Source: Puffinus mauretanicus
Taxonomy: Eukaryota > Chordata > Aves > Procellariiformes > Procellariidae
Assembly: GCA_023333565.1 (NCBI GenBank)
Contig: JAJKFH010003165.1
Location: 620,001-684,000, forward strand
Length of the DNA stretch: 64,000 nucleotides
Direction of reading: 5' to 3'
How positions within the stretch are numbered: position 1 is the stretch's first letter; every line of letters starts with the position of its first letter. Both the position numbers and the translations under genes were made by a program. The notes under the pieces were generated by a model. That model did not search any database and was not told where the DNA came from. It saw only the letters and a list, made by a program, of their open reading frames with translations. Positions 1 to 11,535 of the stretch are shown piece after piece.

Positions 1-2199
1 CCATTGGGATTGTATCAGACATCTGGACTGCTCCCTCTACTCAATGTCTGTGCACAAGGAGCATTCATAAAGCTGTCCTCCAAACACTGGGAAATCATAA
101 TTCAAAATCCTCAATACACTTAGATTGGCTTATACACTATAATGCTTTTAGAAGTAAAAAGTTGGGAGCTGTTCTGCAGTTATTTTAAGGCTGTAAGCCT
201 CTAGTGTTCCCATCTTTCCTTCACAGACAAAATGATTGAGAGTTTACTTTTTTGAAAAAGACAGCTTACGCTATCATGGCTCCAAGGACCAGTATTTGAA
301 GGAATCAGAGTTTTGAGCATTCTACTGTAACTGTAAAGAACTGACCATACTTTCCCTGTTGACCTATAATTACGATAATGATGATACCTCTCATGTTCCT
401 GTTTGGTATTAGAGCTATCCTCCACTATTTTCTAACTTCCTTTTAAATTTCTTGTTCATTTACCTAGGTAGAATTAATTGGGTGGGGTTTTTTAAACCAC
501 TGAAGTAAAGAACTTGTTGTGAGCTGCAGATTTAAAACTGGCTTTTAAGTGACAGATCTCATCTAACATTCTTGCGCATCCACTTACTTTTCAGTCTCCA
601 TAAATACTGTTTATATCCTCTTGCAGATGTACTGATTTGAAACCTGGACAGCCTCAATCTAAACAAAGCTTTCCTAAGGTGGATCTCATATCCTCCTTTC
701 AGTAAGCTTCTGCATTGGCACAGAAGTCCAACAAAACAGACTGGTTTGCAGATAGGAGCCTAAATCAACACGAAAAAATGTACTTAAGACATCTATTCAA
801 AGTACATTTGTTCACTTAATGCTTTAGAAACAAAATGAGTCATTTTGGAGAGGAACAGGCAATTCTTTCTCTTGAAAAGAGAGACAAAATAGCTTGACAA
901 AATAGCTTTAAAGATTATTCTTACATAGAGCTAGCAAAGGCTTCAATTCTAGCACAGTACAAGCAAAAGTAAATGTTCAGTATGCAATGTCTTTTTATGG
1001 CAAATTGTGCTGACAAATTAATATAAAAATTGAACATGTAAGTAATAAAAACATGTTTTATGAACTTTTGTGAGTTTTCGATCATTTGTCAGATCAACAC
1101 AGACTTTTTATTGCTGTAACGTTCAATTTCTAGTTAAGCCTTGGCTCAATACTGTTTCTATTTGCCATTCCATTGTCAGGGACATACTTACATTATATAT
1201 TGCTTTATCATTCTTTTACAGGTTTTCCACTGAAAAATGATTTAAGTTTTTCCCTTTAAAAATAAATCCTTTGTATGAAGAAGAGCACATATGTTCCTGA
1301 CCCCTCTACAGAGAAAGTATATGATATAATCAAAGGGTATTTGTAAGATATTATTAGTGTCAGCTAAAATTCTTTCTGCTAAAACATGAATACTTGAATA
1401 TGAAAGTACACAACGTCTAAACATTTGGGAATCTTGGTCAAGACACCTGAGGCAGTGGTTGAAATAAGATGTGAAATACACTTGAAATGAAATGGATTTT
1501 TATGTATTTAATTATTAAAAATAATACTACACTGAAAAGTGTGAACTTTTAATTCCTTTCTATATTTATGCCAGTGTTTGACTTATCTCAAGACATCAAT
1601 GCTGCAAGGAGACCAATATAATAGATACCTAAAAAATTCCCATACTACTACCATCACAGATAACCATCCTGCAATTTTCACGGTCAGCCTCCTCTGTGAG
1701 TGGGAATTACAGCTGCTTATGATATAAATCGGTAGGGTAATTACAACAGCTGGGAGAAGCAGCCCAGCCATATGTACTTGTCTGAAAGTAGCTGACGTTT
1801 GCCTGACGTGGAAGCCAGCCGCAAGTGACAGCTTGTCTGGAAGAGGTTTGGAGTCGGCCTCACGACGCCAGCAGCTGACCAAGACCACTGTAACCTGCAT
1901 CTCAGACACCGGCCCAAGAAACTAGGTGGAGATCAGCCTACAAATTAGCCTGCAATCACTCCCATAAAATGGCTGGGCCAGTTCACGCAGTAACTGCCAC
2001 TCAGTAGTGCCATGGGTACGCTAACTCCGTGGTTTCTCTCCAAATCCTTCATGAAAACCTCCTCAGGTTTGTTCCTCCCACACATCCTCAGGCCCACCTA
2101 CCCTAAGTTTGACCTACTGCTGTATTACTTAGGGGCGAAACGTTGCCCCTCCTCAGACTCCTGGCACACCCAAGGCAGAAGGAGAAGCAAGCGCGGACC
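1..2199. other. AT-rich sequence left of the CpG island
   Basis: No coding exon was recognised. A 108-codon minus-strand frame at 1583-1909 has no family resemblance. If the island drives TCEANC on the minus strand, this would be its first intron. Confidence 0.5.
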
Positions 2200-2601
2200 T
2201 ACCTACCAACGCCCCCCACTCCTCAGGGAGCTGATACCGCTGCCCCCGTTCCCGTTTGGCCCCCGAGGCCAGAGCCGGGGTTAGCACCGTGCTAACGGGC
2301 AAACCGGACCTGGGGAGAAGCGGGGCGGTTTCTGTCTCCTGGGGGTCGAGGCCGCGCGGGGGTCCCGCCCGCTGCGGGACGCCATTTCATGGCGTTGCGA
2401 GCAACCCCCGCACCGCTCGTTACCGCCGCCCCCCCCCCCCCGGACCTCACCCCCAGGGCCAGGGTACGGGGAAGCGTCTCCTCGGCATCACGAGGAGGGG
2501 GGAGCTGCGCCCTCATTCCCGCTGCCCCTGGCGAAACACACAGCGCTATGACCACCCCCCCCATCCTCCTCCTACCCCGGCAGCAAGGCCGGCGCCGTTA
2601 C

Positions 2602-2660
2602 CTCCGCAGCGGGCCTCAACATGGCGGCCCCGCCGCCGCCATCTCTGCGAGCGGGCGGGT
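2602..2660 (-). other. Candidate non-coding first exon on the minus strand, possibly TCEANC
   Basis: On the minus strand the CpG island has an exon-like end, GCTGCGGAG before GTAACG, at 2602. No long frame opens before it, so it would be 5' UTR. In mammals TCEANC lies directly downstream of EGFL6 in the same orientation, so its promoter is expected about here with coding exons beyond position 1. No TFIIS-type coding sequence was found between 1 and 2600. The identification rests on gene order and is tentative; the 5' limit is a guess. Confidence 0.3.
2618..2628 (+). promoter_or_regulatory. YY1-type motif AACATGGCGGC at a candidate translation start
   Basis: The motif matches AAnATGGCGGC exactly and contains a candidate ATG at 2621 in good Kozak context. 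YY1 sites that overlap the start region are a known feature of CpG-island housekeeping genes. Confidence 0.5.
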
Positions 2661-2672
2661 CGGACCGCAGGG
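2621..2672 (+). CDS. Candidate small gene, exon 1 (coding part)
   Basis: ATG in context CAACATGG, then 17 codons starting MAAPPPPSLRAGGSDRR, followed by a GTGAGC donor, leaving one base (phase 1). Its Pro/Ala/Arg-rich content is typical of CpG-island first exons and also of GC-driven chance frames, so content alone is weak evidence. Confidence 0.4.
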
Positions 2673-5600
2673 GTGAGCGGCTGCGCGCTCGCCCCGGCGC
2701 CGGCGGAACGCCCTGGTGTGGGCACTCGCCTCACTGCCTGGGCAGCTCTGCTTGCTTCATCAGTGGGCGGGGGGCCCGGCGGTGAAGCTGCCCCCGGGCT
2801 GAAAAGCCACGTCCCGTTGTCAGACGGCCATGAGGGGTGGCGGGGAGGGGGCATATTCAGTGTGAGCTCCTGTACTGTCCCCCAGGGCCACTGCAGGGCT
2901 GAAAGCACCCTGGAGAAAGGAACAGCCACGGAAATAACTTGCTTTCCTAAGCAGCCTGAGATGTGAAGGCACAGCTTCCACTGAGGCTGCCGTTTTGGGC
3001 ATTGCTCCGTTCTGGCATCTGACACGGTTGTGGGGTGAAAGGGGCACCGGGATGCTGCCCTGGGGCCCCCGAGCTGGGCACAGCCTTCCCCCTGGTGCCT
3101 GGCTGCGTGGTGGTGGGAGCCCTGCCATGCTGATGGAGCGGGAGCTGGACACAGGCCTTGTGAGTGGGGCTTTGGGAGCACTCTGACTGGGAAAGCTGGA
3201 AAAGCACTTTGGGTCCCCTCAGCCTTGAGGCGGATGAAAAAGTAGGTGATATTCATGTGATTTTAAACCTCAACCTCAGTCGTGAAATGGTCCTTCTCAA
3301 GCAAACAGTGCGACACACCAAATAGGGTAAATGAGTATCATACCTAAGGCTAATGGAGAACAGAAAAAACATTGTAAAACACCATTTTCAACATTGTACT
3401 GCATTACTTCTGGTATAACCAACTAATCTTTTGGACGACAAATGGAGCTGTTGGTATACACAGAGTTAAAGAAGATAAATATTATAAAACTTACTTTAAG
3501 GGGTAACAGGTTTTGGATATAATGAAGTGTCCTTGACATATCACATTATGCAGTAAACGCCTAAAATCTGATGTATTTTAGTCAAAGCAAACCTATTTGT
3601 TGTTGCCTTTATTGCAGTGCTTTCCTCTTTCATATGTTTTATGTAGGCATTCAAAATGATTTTGTAAAAGATTAATACTTCTAGAAATTCGTCTCTACAG
3701 CAAATGTACAGGTGTATGCTGGGGTTTTCTCAATTACAGTAAAAAGTCGATGTGATTTTTTTAATACACTGGTATTTATTAATACGCTGGTTTTATTCAC
3801 TAATGAGGCCTATGTTGCCCTCTGCTGACAGTAAACTGAACTTACCTACCTGAACTTGCCGAATATGTTTCAGCATGAGTATCATGTCTGGCAGACACAC
3901 TTCTTTTTCCCAATTTTCACGTAATGAACATCACCAGTACTAATCACAAAGAAAAAAAAAGCCTTGCATTGTTGTATAGGATGTAAAAAATCACATAAGC
4001 AATATATTAAATTATTGTAATGAACCAGTGATCAGTGTTCGTTATTGAGTGGTATCAAACCTTTCCTTGCTAGTGCTGTAGAGGTTGCATTGTACAATGA
4101 TAACTGAAGAACCCTAAATGATTGCTAATTCTGTTTAATACTTCACTCGCAATGTATTTGTGCCAAACTCACAAATTCATCAGTGATTAAACGCATGGTG
4201 CAATGGTTTGCCCTGGCTAGCTGGAGGCCACAGTTGAGATCAGGCTTCCTTTTTGCCTTGTCTTTGTGGCTCACACAGCAACAATGTGTGGGACAAAAGC
4301 TATCCCAAAGAGTCCGTAGTTTTATGAAACAAGAGATGAAGCATTTGAAGCAGATGACATGATTGTCCAGAACTGGCACAATAAAATAGTAGCAGAACAG
4401 GAACACAGTCCAGGCCTTCCAGGTCCAAATGTGGCATGCCATCCAATGGCCTGTCTTATATATTTTTAAGTATTTTGCAGCAGACGTATGTCATGAGCTC
4501 AGCAGCAGCTATCATTGCAATATTCAAGAGTTCACAGTTTAGTTTCAGTTTGGGGCTCCCAGGATAAGGCTTTTGAATGCTAGTTTTCTTTAACCTTTCT
4601 CTGTCTGTGTGATTATGAGCACAGTACATATAGGATTCCTTATATCCTCAGCTGAAAGTGCCTTGCCTACTGCAGAGGCACAGAGCTCCCTGGGCAGGAA
4701 GGCACAAGAATGAGTATGACTTGCTCCTTATGATTAGCCCTCCTTTGAGCAGGGATCAAAACTGAGGATGCCCCTCCTGGAGGCGAGTTCCTCACTCAGA
4801 GGACTGCTCAGGCATCTCCATTAAATGGTCTTTGGTCTAATGAATAAGGGATCATTATTCCAGTTTCCCATTTGCAATAATGCTTTCTCAATTACCCCTG
4901 AAGTAAAGCAAAACAGAAATATGATAAAAATTATATACCCATTATATTCATACATATATGTATATGTGTGTAATGATATATATGTACATCTTTGTGTTTG
5001 TGTGGTTTTCCAGGATAAAATCAGTGACAACTTCCTTGAGACTTCAGTATTGGCTGTGGTAAGTATCTGCTTCTCTAAAAGCATAGGCTTCTATTCAACG
5101 AAGTGAGATACTCTGCCAGCTGATAAAGTGTTAAATATCCACAGAATGTTGGTCAAACGATGTTCGTCGGAAGGTTCTTGCACAGAATAGTATCAGTTTC
5201 AAATAAGCTTCCCTAAAAACTTTTTTTTTCTAAAATAATGGTTCTATTTAAAGAAAAACAAAATCAAAACAAAATGGTTGGGTATTATTTATTCTACAAA
5301 ATTTTTTTTTGTATGTTTAATTTATTTTTAAAATTATGTCCTATCATAATGTCATAACAGTCTGCTATTTTATCATGTAATTTACTGCTTTGTCATATAG
5401 TCCCACAATAGTACAACACATAATTTTGGACATACTATAAGAATTTAACATTTCTGAGTTTAAATGAGCTGTAGATTTGCATTTTCTGCGTGTGATCTCC
5501 ATAAAAGACAATGTTAGCATACGAACACAGGTGAACAGTTCTGGCTTGCCATCGAGCAGGAAATATCCTGCAAAACTGCCACAATTATTACTTTGCTTAT

Positions 5601-6703
5601 TTATTAACTTATAGCCATATCTATGAAAGAGATCACAGTCACTGAAAGTAGAACAGTGATATGCAGTTTCTTTTAATGAAATAAAAAACTTTTTTTTTAC
5701 CAGTTTTGAAGATGATGTGTGTTGATAATACATTAGCAATGAAATACTGCAGAGGTGTACTCCCATTCACAAAATATTTGTAATGTAGTTATTTGAAACA
5801 AAATATATGTGAGTTCCCCTAAAGTCTTCTTTCTTCAATTTGTTTTTCAAAGGATAAGCTTTAGTCTCTTCTTTTTATTGTCCATTCTTGGAATTGTAAC
5901 AACTGCCTCTTCAGAATAGCTCAGGCAAAATGTCTTGTGGCAGGAAGGACTGACGGACAGGCATTTCCTCCAAAATCCCTGTGTACAGGCACTGGAGCTG
6001 TGGGTTGAACTTTCTGAAACCTTGTGCACAGGTAATGGCAGCAACTGTTCATTATGGAGAGGAATCAAGGAAATTGTATCCTCCCTGAAAACCTGAAAGG
6101 GAACTGGTAAGTGGTCACTTGCTAGAAATGCTGCTAGGCAGGGAGGCAAAGTCAATGTCAGTTCTCTGTAACACCAGCATAAATCAAAGTCTCAGTAGTG
6201 AAATCAGGTAAGTAGATTTACATAAACATGGCTGAGAACAGAATGTGTCTCTGTATCTGCGGCAAAAGTCTTGAATGCCAAAGTTGTGATAAATGATTGA
6301 AAAATGTTCTTGCCTCTCGACTGAAAAGCAAAGGAAGGCAGAATTACAAATATCATTATTAAGAATTACAAATATCATTATTAAATGTACCATTAATCCT
6401 ATAGAAAACCATCATCTTTTTTGATTTATAGCTCATACAGCCTTTTTTTATAGGTTTGTAAAGCACTGAATTGGCCACAGGATAGTTTTGTATTAAATCT
6501 CCGTGATAATACGACTGTAAAGACAAAATGAAAGGTGGCGACAGTTCAGAAACTCTTTATTAGCATGGCTGAATAAAATGGATTTGTTCAGAATTATGGA
6601 CATTTTCTGGCACCGACTTTAAAACATGTTTTTTATTATTCTGTTTCCTGCCTAGGAAGAATTAGATCACATTATCCTTGAAAATCTAGAAAGCCAAGAA
6701 TGA
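2621..6703 (+). CDS. Candidate undescribed small gene: four exons, 63 residues
   Basis: Four exon candidates join in phase: 2621-2672, 3280-3326, 5014-5058 and 6656-6703 (52, 47, 45 and 48 nt, total 192). The result starts MAAPPPPSLRAGG in a CpG island with ideal Kozak context (A at -3, G at +4). It continues with VVKWSFSKQCDTPNR and DKISDNFLETSVLAV, and ends EELDHIILENLESQE before TGA. The last part looks like an amphipathic acidic helix. The first donor, the third exon's two sites and the last acceptor are strong; the second donor (GTAAAT) is weaker. I do not recognise the family. It would be tail-to-tail with EGFL6. It could also be a non-coding transcript, or exons could be missing. Confidence 0.42.
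3280..3326 (+). CDS. Candidate small gene, exon 2
   Basis: After a weak acceptor (TTTTAAACCTCAACCTCAG), 47 nt complete the split codon and give VVKWSFSKQCDTPNR, ending AGG before GTAAAT in phase 0. The residue mix looks protein-like. The donor lacks G at +5. Confidence 0.38.
5014..5058 (+). CDS. Candidate small gene, exon 3
   Basis: This 45-nt segment has a strong pyrimidine/TG-rich acceptor ending GGTTTTCCAG and a strong GTAAGT donor. It is open in phase 0 as DKISDNFLETSVLAV. It is one of the two best-supported exons of the set. Confidence 0.5.
6340..6383. repeat. 22-bp exact tandem duplication
   Basis: A 22-bp unit starting AGAATTACAAATATC occurs twice in a row (6340-6361 and 6362-6383) with no mismatch, implying a recent duplication. 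Confidence 0.9.
6656..6703 (+). CDS. Candidate small gene, exon 4 with stop codon
   Basis: The acceptor is strong (TTATTCTGTTTCCTGCCTAG). Phase 0 reads EELDHIILENLESQE and stops at TGA 6701-6703; the other two frames close early. The stop overlaps an ATG (AATGA) that starts a second frame running to 6903. A possible polyadenylation signal AATAAA is at 7517-7522. Confidence 0.5.
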   Translation, partial: EELDHIILENLESQE

Positions 6704-6903
6704 TTAATCACGGCACTGATCGACTAAGGAGAAGGACCCCAGATGGCCTAGTGTTCGGGAAAGGATGCTCCCAGAGTAGCAGAGCAGCAGCAACAAGCAG
6801 AGACACAGGTACTGCAAATAGCAAACTGGTGAAGTTGGAGGTGCGGCAGGCTACTAGGAAAATATCCTGCAGTGATTTTGAAGACTTCTTTCCAACTGCT
6901 TGA
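6700..6903 (+). other. 67-codon frame overlapping the stop of the candidate small gene
   Basis: The frame begins at the ATG in AATGA and ends RKISCSDFEDFFPTA before TGA. Its content (TPDGLVFGKG, KLVKLEVRQATRK) looks protein-like. It could be the true continuation of the upstream exon after a one-base indel, a second cistron in a 3' UTR, or chance. I do not recognise it. Confidence 0.3.
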
Positions 6904-9900
6904 ATTCCTGAGTGGCCAATATGTTCATGCCTCAATCTGTCACTGGTAGGAGATTTCACATCTTTGCAATTCTATCTGTCTCCCAAATCCAACAGACACT
7001 AGCCAGATGAGGCATCTGTCTCCTGACAAGGGAATGTACATCAAAAAGAAGACTTTCAACTTAGCATGCAATTTTAGTGGAAGTATACAATTATATCTTT
7101 TCTAGCATAAAGCCCTCAAAATCATTTCCATCTTGTGTAGGAAGGCAGTGGGATAGCAGGAAAAGCAGAAGTACACAATACTTGCAAAGTGGTTTGTTTA
7201 TTTAATAACGGAATTGATTGATTGAGATACCAAATCTTGCAGTAAGAGGAAATATCAATATGATCAGGGAGCAGTAAGAACCAGACACAAGAAAATATCC
7301 CTCACCGTATATCTGCGTTCGAAGTTGGCTTTCATATTTTTCCCATGCTCCAATTAGTGACCCTTATCCTGAGTTCCCGTTCCTGTTCTTGGGTTGCCTA
7401 ATGTCGGCTTCTTCCAGTGTTTAGTTATGTAGTGGCCAGTTCGTTTCAGTGGCAGGACACCATAACAAGATTTGTGCTTTCTTCAGAGGTGCTCAGATCT
7501 AGCAAATTGTGAAAGAAATAAAAAAGGGCCCACAGAAAGAGAGGCCCTCACTATGGCGTTCATTTCATGGTCCAGTGCCGTAGTTCTTTCTGGAGAGCTT
7601 TTTTCAGTTTAAGGTCTCTTCAGTTTGAACGTTACTTTGTCAGTAAGTCCATTGACTCTCCTCCTGAAGGAACCAGCAAGTAAATCAACTACAAAATGAT
7701 CCTGTGTTCCACCACTGCAGGACATGGTGGGCAGCAATGTCGATATGGAAGATACGGGAAAAATATATAGGAACTGGGTATGGACATGGGGCATTTACAT
7801 GCTTTATGTGCTTTTTGTCTTTTTCAGTGCAAGTGAACATTTTCAAAGGAAAATGCAGTTATTCTCAGATCATTTTCCTTAGAGGCAGAAGCTAATTTAG
7901 AGCCCCTGACTATGTAGATGTAATGAAGATTATTCCTAGTCCTTTACTTTGCAGTCACCCACAATTAATTTTCCCATCCCGTTTTCTTGCACAGTCACTC
8001 AGTATCACAAGAATCTTTGCAGTCAGCTTTTGGTTTGACTGTCTTGAACAGTGAAGGCAAACTTTGTTGCCTTGCTATTCACACTTTCACTGACCATTTT
8101 CAATAGTGCACATAGTTGGGCCGTTCTACAAGTGCCCCCTTGCCTCTAGATAAAGTGACTATTTGTTTTAACATTCTGGCAGTTTCTAAGATGACAAAGA
8201 AAATTAGGACTGCCATATGTTTACATCCTGGGCAGGAAGGTGATCTTAATGAGTAATTCACTGTAAGTGAACATGTGGCTTTCTTGAGTACGGGATCTGC
8301 TCTGGCAGTTTTTACATCTGCTGTGAATGTTACTTAGTTCAGAATAAAATTAGTGCTTGAGGGAAGAATAGCTTTTTGGAGTGTTTTTGAAATATATTGT
8401 TTCTGATTACTTTATGCCATGTATTTCTCAAAGTTTTTTATCATTATTTTCTATCATTTTATCATGTTTGTGACTTCTGGTTTTTTTTATGGTAAATATT
8501 GTAAATTAAATCACGTTTTCAGATGAGAAGACAACTCCTGATGCAGTACACAAAAACATCATGTATTAAACTATCTACTATAGCAAGAAAACTATAACAC
8601 TGCAGTGAGTCAAAACGCAGAGATTTAATGTTAAACTGCTATCGGCCTGAAATCAAGGGCCAGATTCTGATTGCCTGCTTTACCCTCCTAAGTCAGATTT
8701 ACTGACTGCACCCCAGAGGTGTTCAGTTCAGCAAACGGATTTTGGGCATCAAAGTTAAGCACTGATGTTCCTGTACAGCCAGCAGAAAGCAATGAAGCAG
8801 GGCAGTCAGCTCTGGAAGAAGATTTAAAGTGCCTGAATGAGCTGCTAACTTTGCTATTGTCTGTGTACAGAACGAACAGCAGGAAATTAAATATGCCACC
8901 TCCTCTTCTATGCTACAAAAAATGGGGCTACTGCATGCAAACTGCCTCCTGGGGGCGGTCCCTGGGGCACTTTGACTCCCAAGCTCTGCCTGGGAATCGT
9001 TTGAGGGAGTGCTTGGAGATGGGCCCTGACAAAGCATGTCTGTGGAGCTATTCAGTGCTCCTGCACACCATCCAACTTGTTGGAGAAGCACCATCTTTGC
9101 ATGGAAGTAAAAAGAAGTGTATGAAGACAAAAGAATGAAATGCTATTTTAAGGCAAGTCTAGGGAAATGCTGTTTCCTTTAACTCAGATCTTATTTCTAT
9201 TGCCATCAAATACACTAATTGTTTATCATAAATTGTATTATTCTAGATAACATTTAGCTTTGAAATATTTTTCTTTCATTTTAAAATGAATTAATAAAAC
9301 ACTTTAAACGTGGGATTAAAGTTAGCTTTAATCTGAGGACCTAAAAGGTTCACTATTAAAATGATTTCTCAAGTCTGTCTAAGGAGAATATTCTTCTCAG
9401 GGGTATATTTGAAATAGAAATTGGTTTAATGCATTACAGAAATTTTAAGAAATTGAGATATTTTCAGACAGAGTATTAGGCTATTTCCTAAAAAAAAAAG
9501 CAAAGAACCTTCAAAAATATTCAGTCATGCTTTCATGCTTTACTGAATCACTGAAGACTAAATATTCCCCAAATAAAAAATTAACAATCAGTGGTCTCTC
9601 AACAGTTCTATAATGTGCACTTCCTGAAGAGCTGGGGTTTGGAAGGGGAAGGGTCAGAGAGACTGAATGTCTAACTTTGTTGAAATCAAATTTTAAAGTC
9701 AGGTATTTGAGAGGTTAATAACTATCAAAATTAGAAATTCTTTTCCATTAAAAATCTTTTGCTGTGATGAGCTTTTATGTAACAGTACACATATGGCCAA
9801 ATAAATTATTATCCACACTTTCATGTTATTTATCTTTTCATTAATATATTGTCATGAATTTCAATACCTCCAGTACATGCAGGTGTATGACTCTGTCCTA

Positions 9901-11421
9901 AAAAATACAGCAATTATGAAGTAAGTATGAGTGGCAATCAGTCATTGAAAGCATCTCTCCATTATCTTCATGATCCTTAAAAATTGCAGTGGGGAATCCT
10001 TATTTAATGTATAAAAATAACATCTAATAGCTGGAAAATGTTTTAAGTTCCTTTCAGTTGCAGGTTACAAGATAATCATCTTGTGGGAACATGCCTCAGC
10101 ATTTCCATGTGTTCAAGGTTGACAAAATGAAATGTCTCCTTTAATTCTTTTGGCAGTTGCAGAAAAGTGATTGAAACCTTTTGTTATACAACCTTCAAGA
10201 TTAAGTGATCACATCTGTTGAGTAGTTTTTGAAGGATGTAGTATGGATTTGGGTAATTAGCTCGAAGCTCTTTTTTTCCATTAACTTGTAGGCAGGGTAC
10301 TGTCTCCAAAGTTTATTATCTGACTTAAGAGTTGCAAATGATGTTATCAAAGTTCAAGCCACATGATTATAGCATACTTGTAACATTTTCAAATGCTCCC
10401 AGTGCAGTTTCCTTGCTGTCTAAAATAATCAAGCAGATAATGGATTTCACATTTCACAGTAACGGAAAACTGTCAGGAACATTTTGAGTCATTAATGACT
10501 GTGGGCATAATATGCCCTTTAACTGTTTTCATCTGAAGAAGAAACATGTAGCTTTTGCCCTGAGCAGTTGCATCTTTTGAATGAAAGTTGCAAACAATAC
10601 CAGTTAATTTGCTGAAGTGCTGATGTGGTTTATATCAGTCTATACATAATGGATTTATTTTGTTGCTTCTGCAGAAGCTATCTTTGAATTTAATCACAGC
10701 AAAAAAGGTTTCAGTTTTGCTTTTCAGATCTTATTATGCTAGAATTATTTTTATGATCTGCTGTAATGCAAGCTATCTTGTATCTGACAATCCACTGCAA
10801 ACAAATGAGAAAAAACTTCTGCATCTACTACAGAAAGCCTTATGGCAGCTATTGCAGTCTGTACTGATCTGTGCAAATAATTTTCTTACTCACTCCATGA
10901 AATGCAAAATCTTTTCTTTTTATCTTGTCTTTTGGGTGGAATGCTACTACCAAAGTAATTGTCCCAGTCACGATTCATGGTGGGCTACGATTCAACCAGC
11001 AACAAAAAAATATCGGCATATCTGGCTCCATATCAGACCATGTTCATTGTGTTTACTCTCTATTGTTTGTGTATTGAGCAAATAGTCTTTATACATTATG
11101 CCTTCCACAGGCAGTATTTATCTTTCCACGCCAAATAACTGCACATGCAAAAAATGCCTAGCTGCACTTTTTTGGGTAGATTCAGTTTGCTCCACATATA
11201 CATTTCAAATATATCATTTGCACTGTAATGCTTGAGACTCTAATGATTCTTAGGCTTTGCAGGCTGTAGGGGCACCGTGTATGTGTAAATTATTGCTGTT
11301 TGAAGCTAGACACAGAATTTGATTTCAGTAAAATTGGTCTTTCATTTTCTTAGTCTTCAGTAACAGTAGTTCAACTTCGGAGAGTCAGAGGAGGAGCAGT
11401 GAGTCCAGAAAAATACTTGTT
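6904..11421. other. Convergent intergenic region, left part
   Basis: No recognised gene. Possible + strand polyadenylation signals are at 7517-7522 and near 8343. Frames of about 135 codons open on both strands at 8719-9138, and a 141-codon frame lies at 10660-11085; neither resembles a known family. Confidence 0.5.
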
Positions 11422-11535
11422 TTACTTTTCTGCCTCATTCTGACCGGGTTCTTCAGGCATCCTGAGATCATAGTCAGCATCCGATCCACTACTGAGGGAA
11501 CTTTCCCCTCGCTTGGAAACTCCCAGAGTCTTTGC
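11422..11535 (-). pseudogene. Terminal-exon-like coding segment of unknown origin
   Basis: After an acceptor-like TTCTCTTTAATCTCAG, 37 codons read AKTLGVSKRGESSLSSGS, then DADYDLRMPEEPGQNEAEK, and stop at TAA 11422-11424. The hydrophilic Ser/acidic tail with retained CpG codons looks like a protein C-terminus. Upstream on the same strand, about 11568-11634, another frame reads FDMNFFPGIFGGAEE before a stop. The change of frame suggests a decayed or retroposed copy; a real terminal exon of an unseen gene or an alternative EGFL6 end is also possible. The parent gene is not recognised. Confidence 0.35.

Larger units (their letters stand above)
2200..2800. promoter_or_regulatory. CpG island, probable bidirectional promoter
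   Basis: A GC- and CpG-dense block stands in AT-rich surroundings. It includes the sequence AACATGGCGGC at 2618-2628, an exact match to the YY1 consensus found at many housekeeping promoters. Splice donors occur on both strands close to it: GTGAGC at 2673 (+) and GTAACG starting at 2601 (-). It also has a run of 13 C at 2429-2441. Confidence 0.7.

Noticed and set aside
2256..3256. Long overlapping frames of 90-236 codons on both strands
   Set aside because: They lie in or next to the CpG island and arise from high GC; no domain, and they shadow each other.
5365..5766. 133-codon minus-strand frame
   Set aside because: AT-rich composition, no recognisable domain, and no splice or promoter context.
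6030..6105. Possible plus-strand exon between GTGCACAG and GTAAGTGG
   Set aside because: All three frames contain stops, so it cannot be a coding exon of the candidate small gene.
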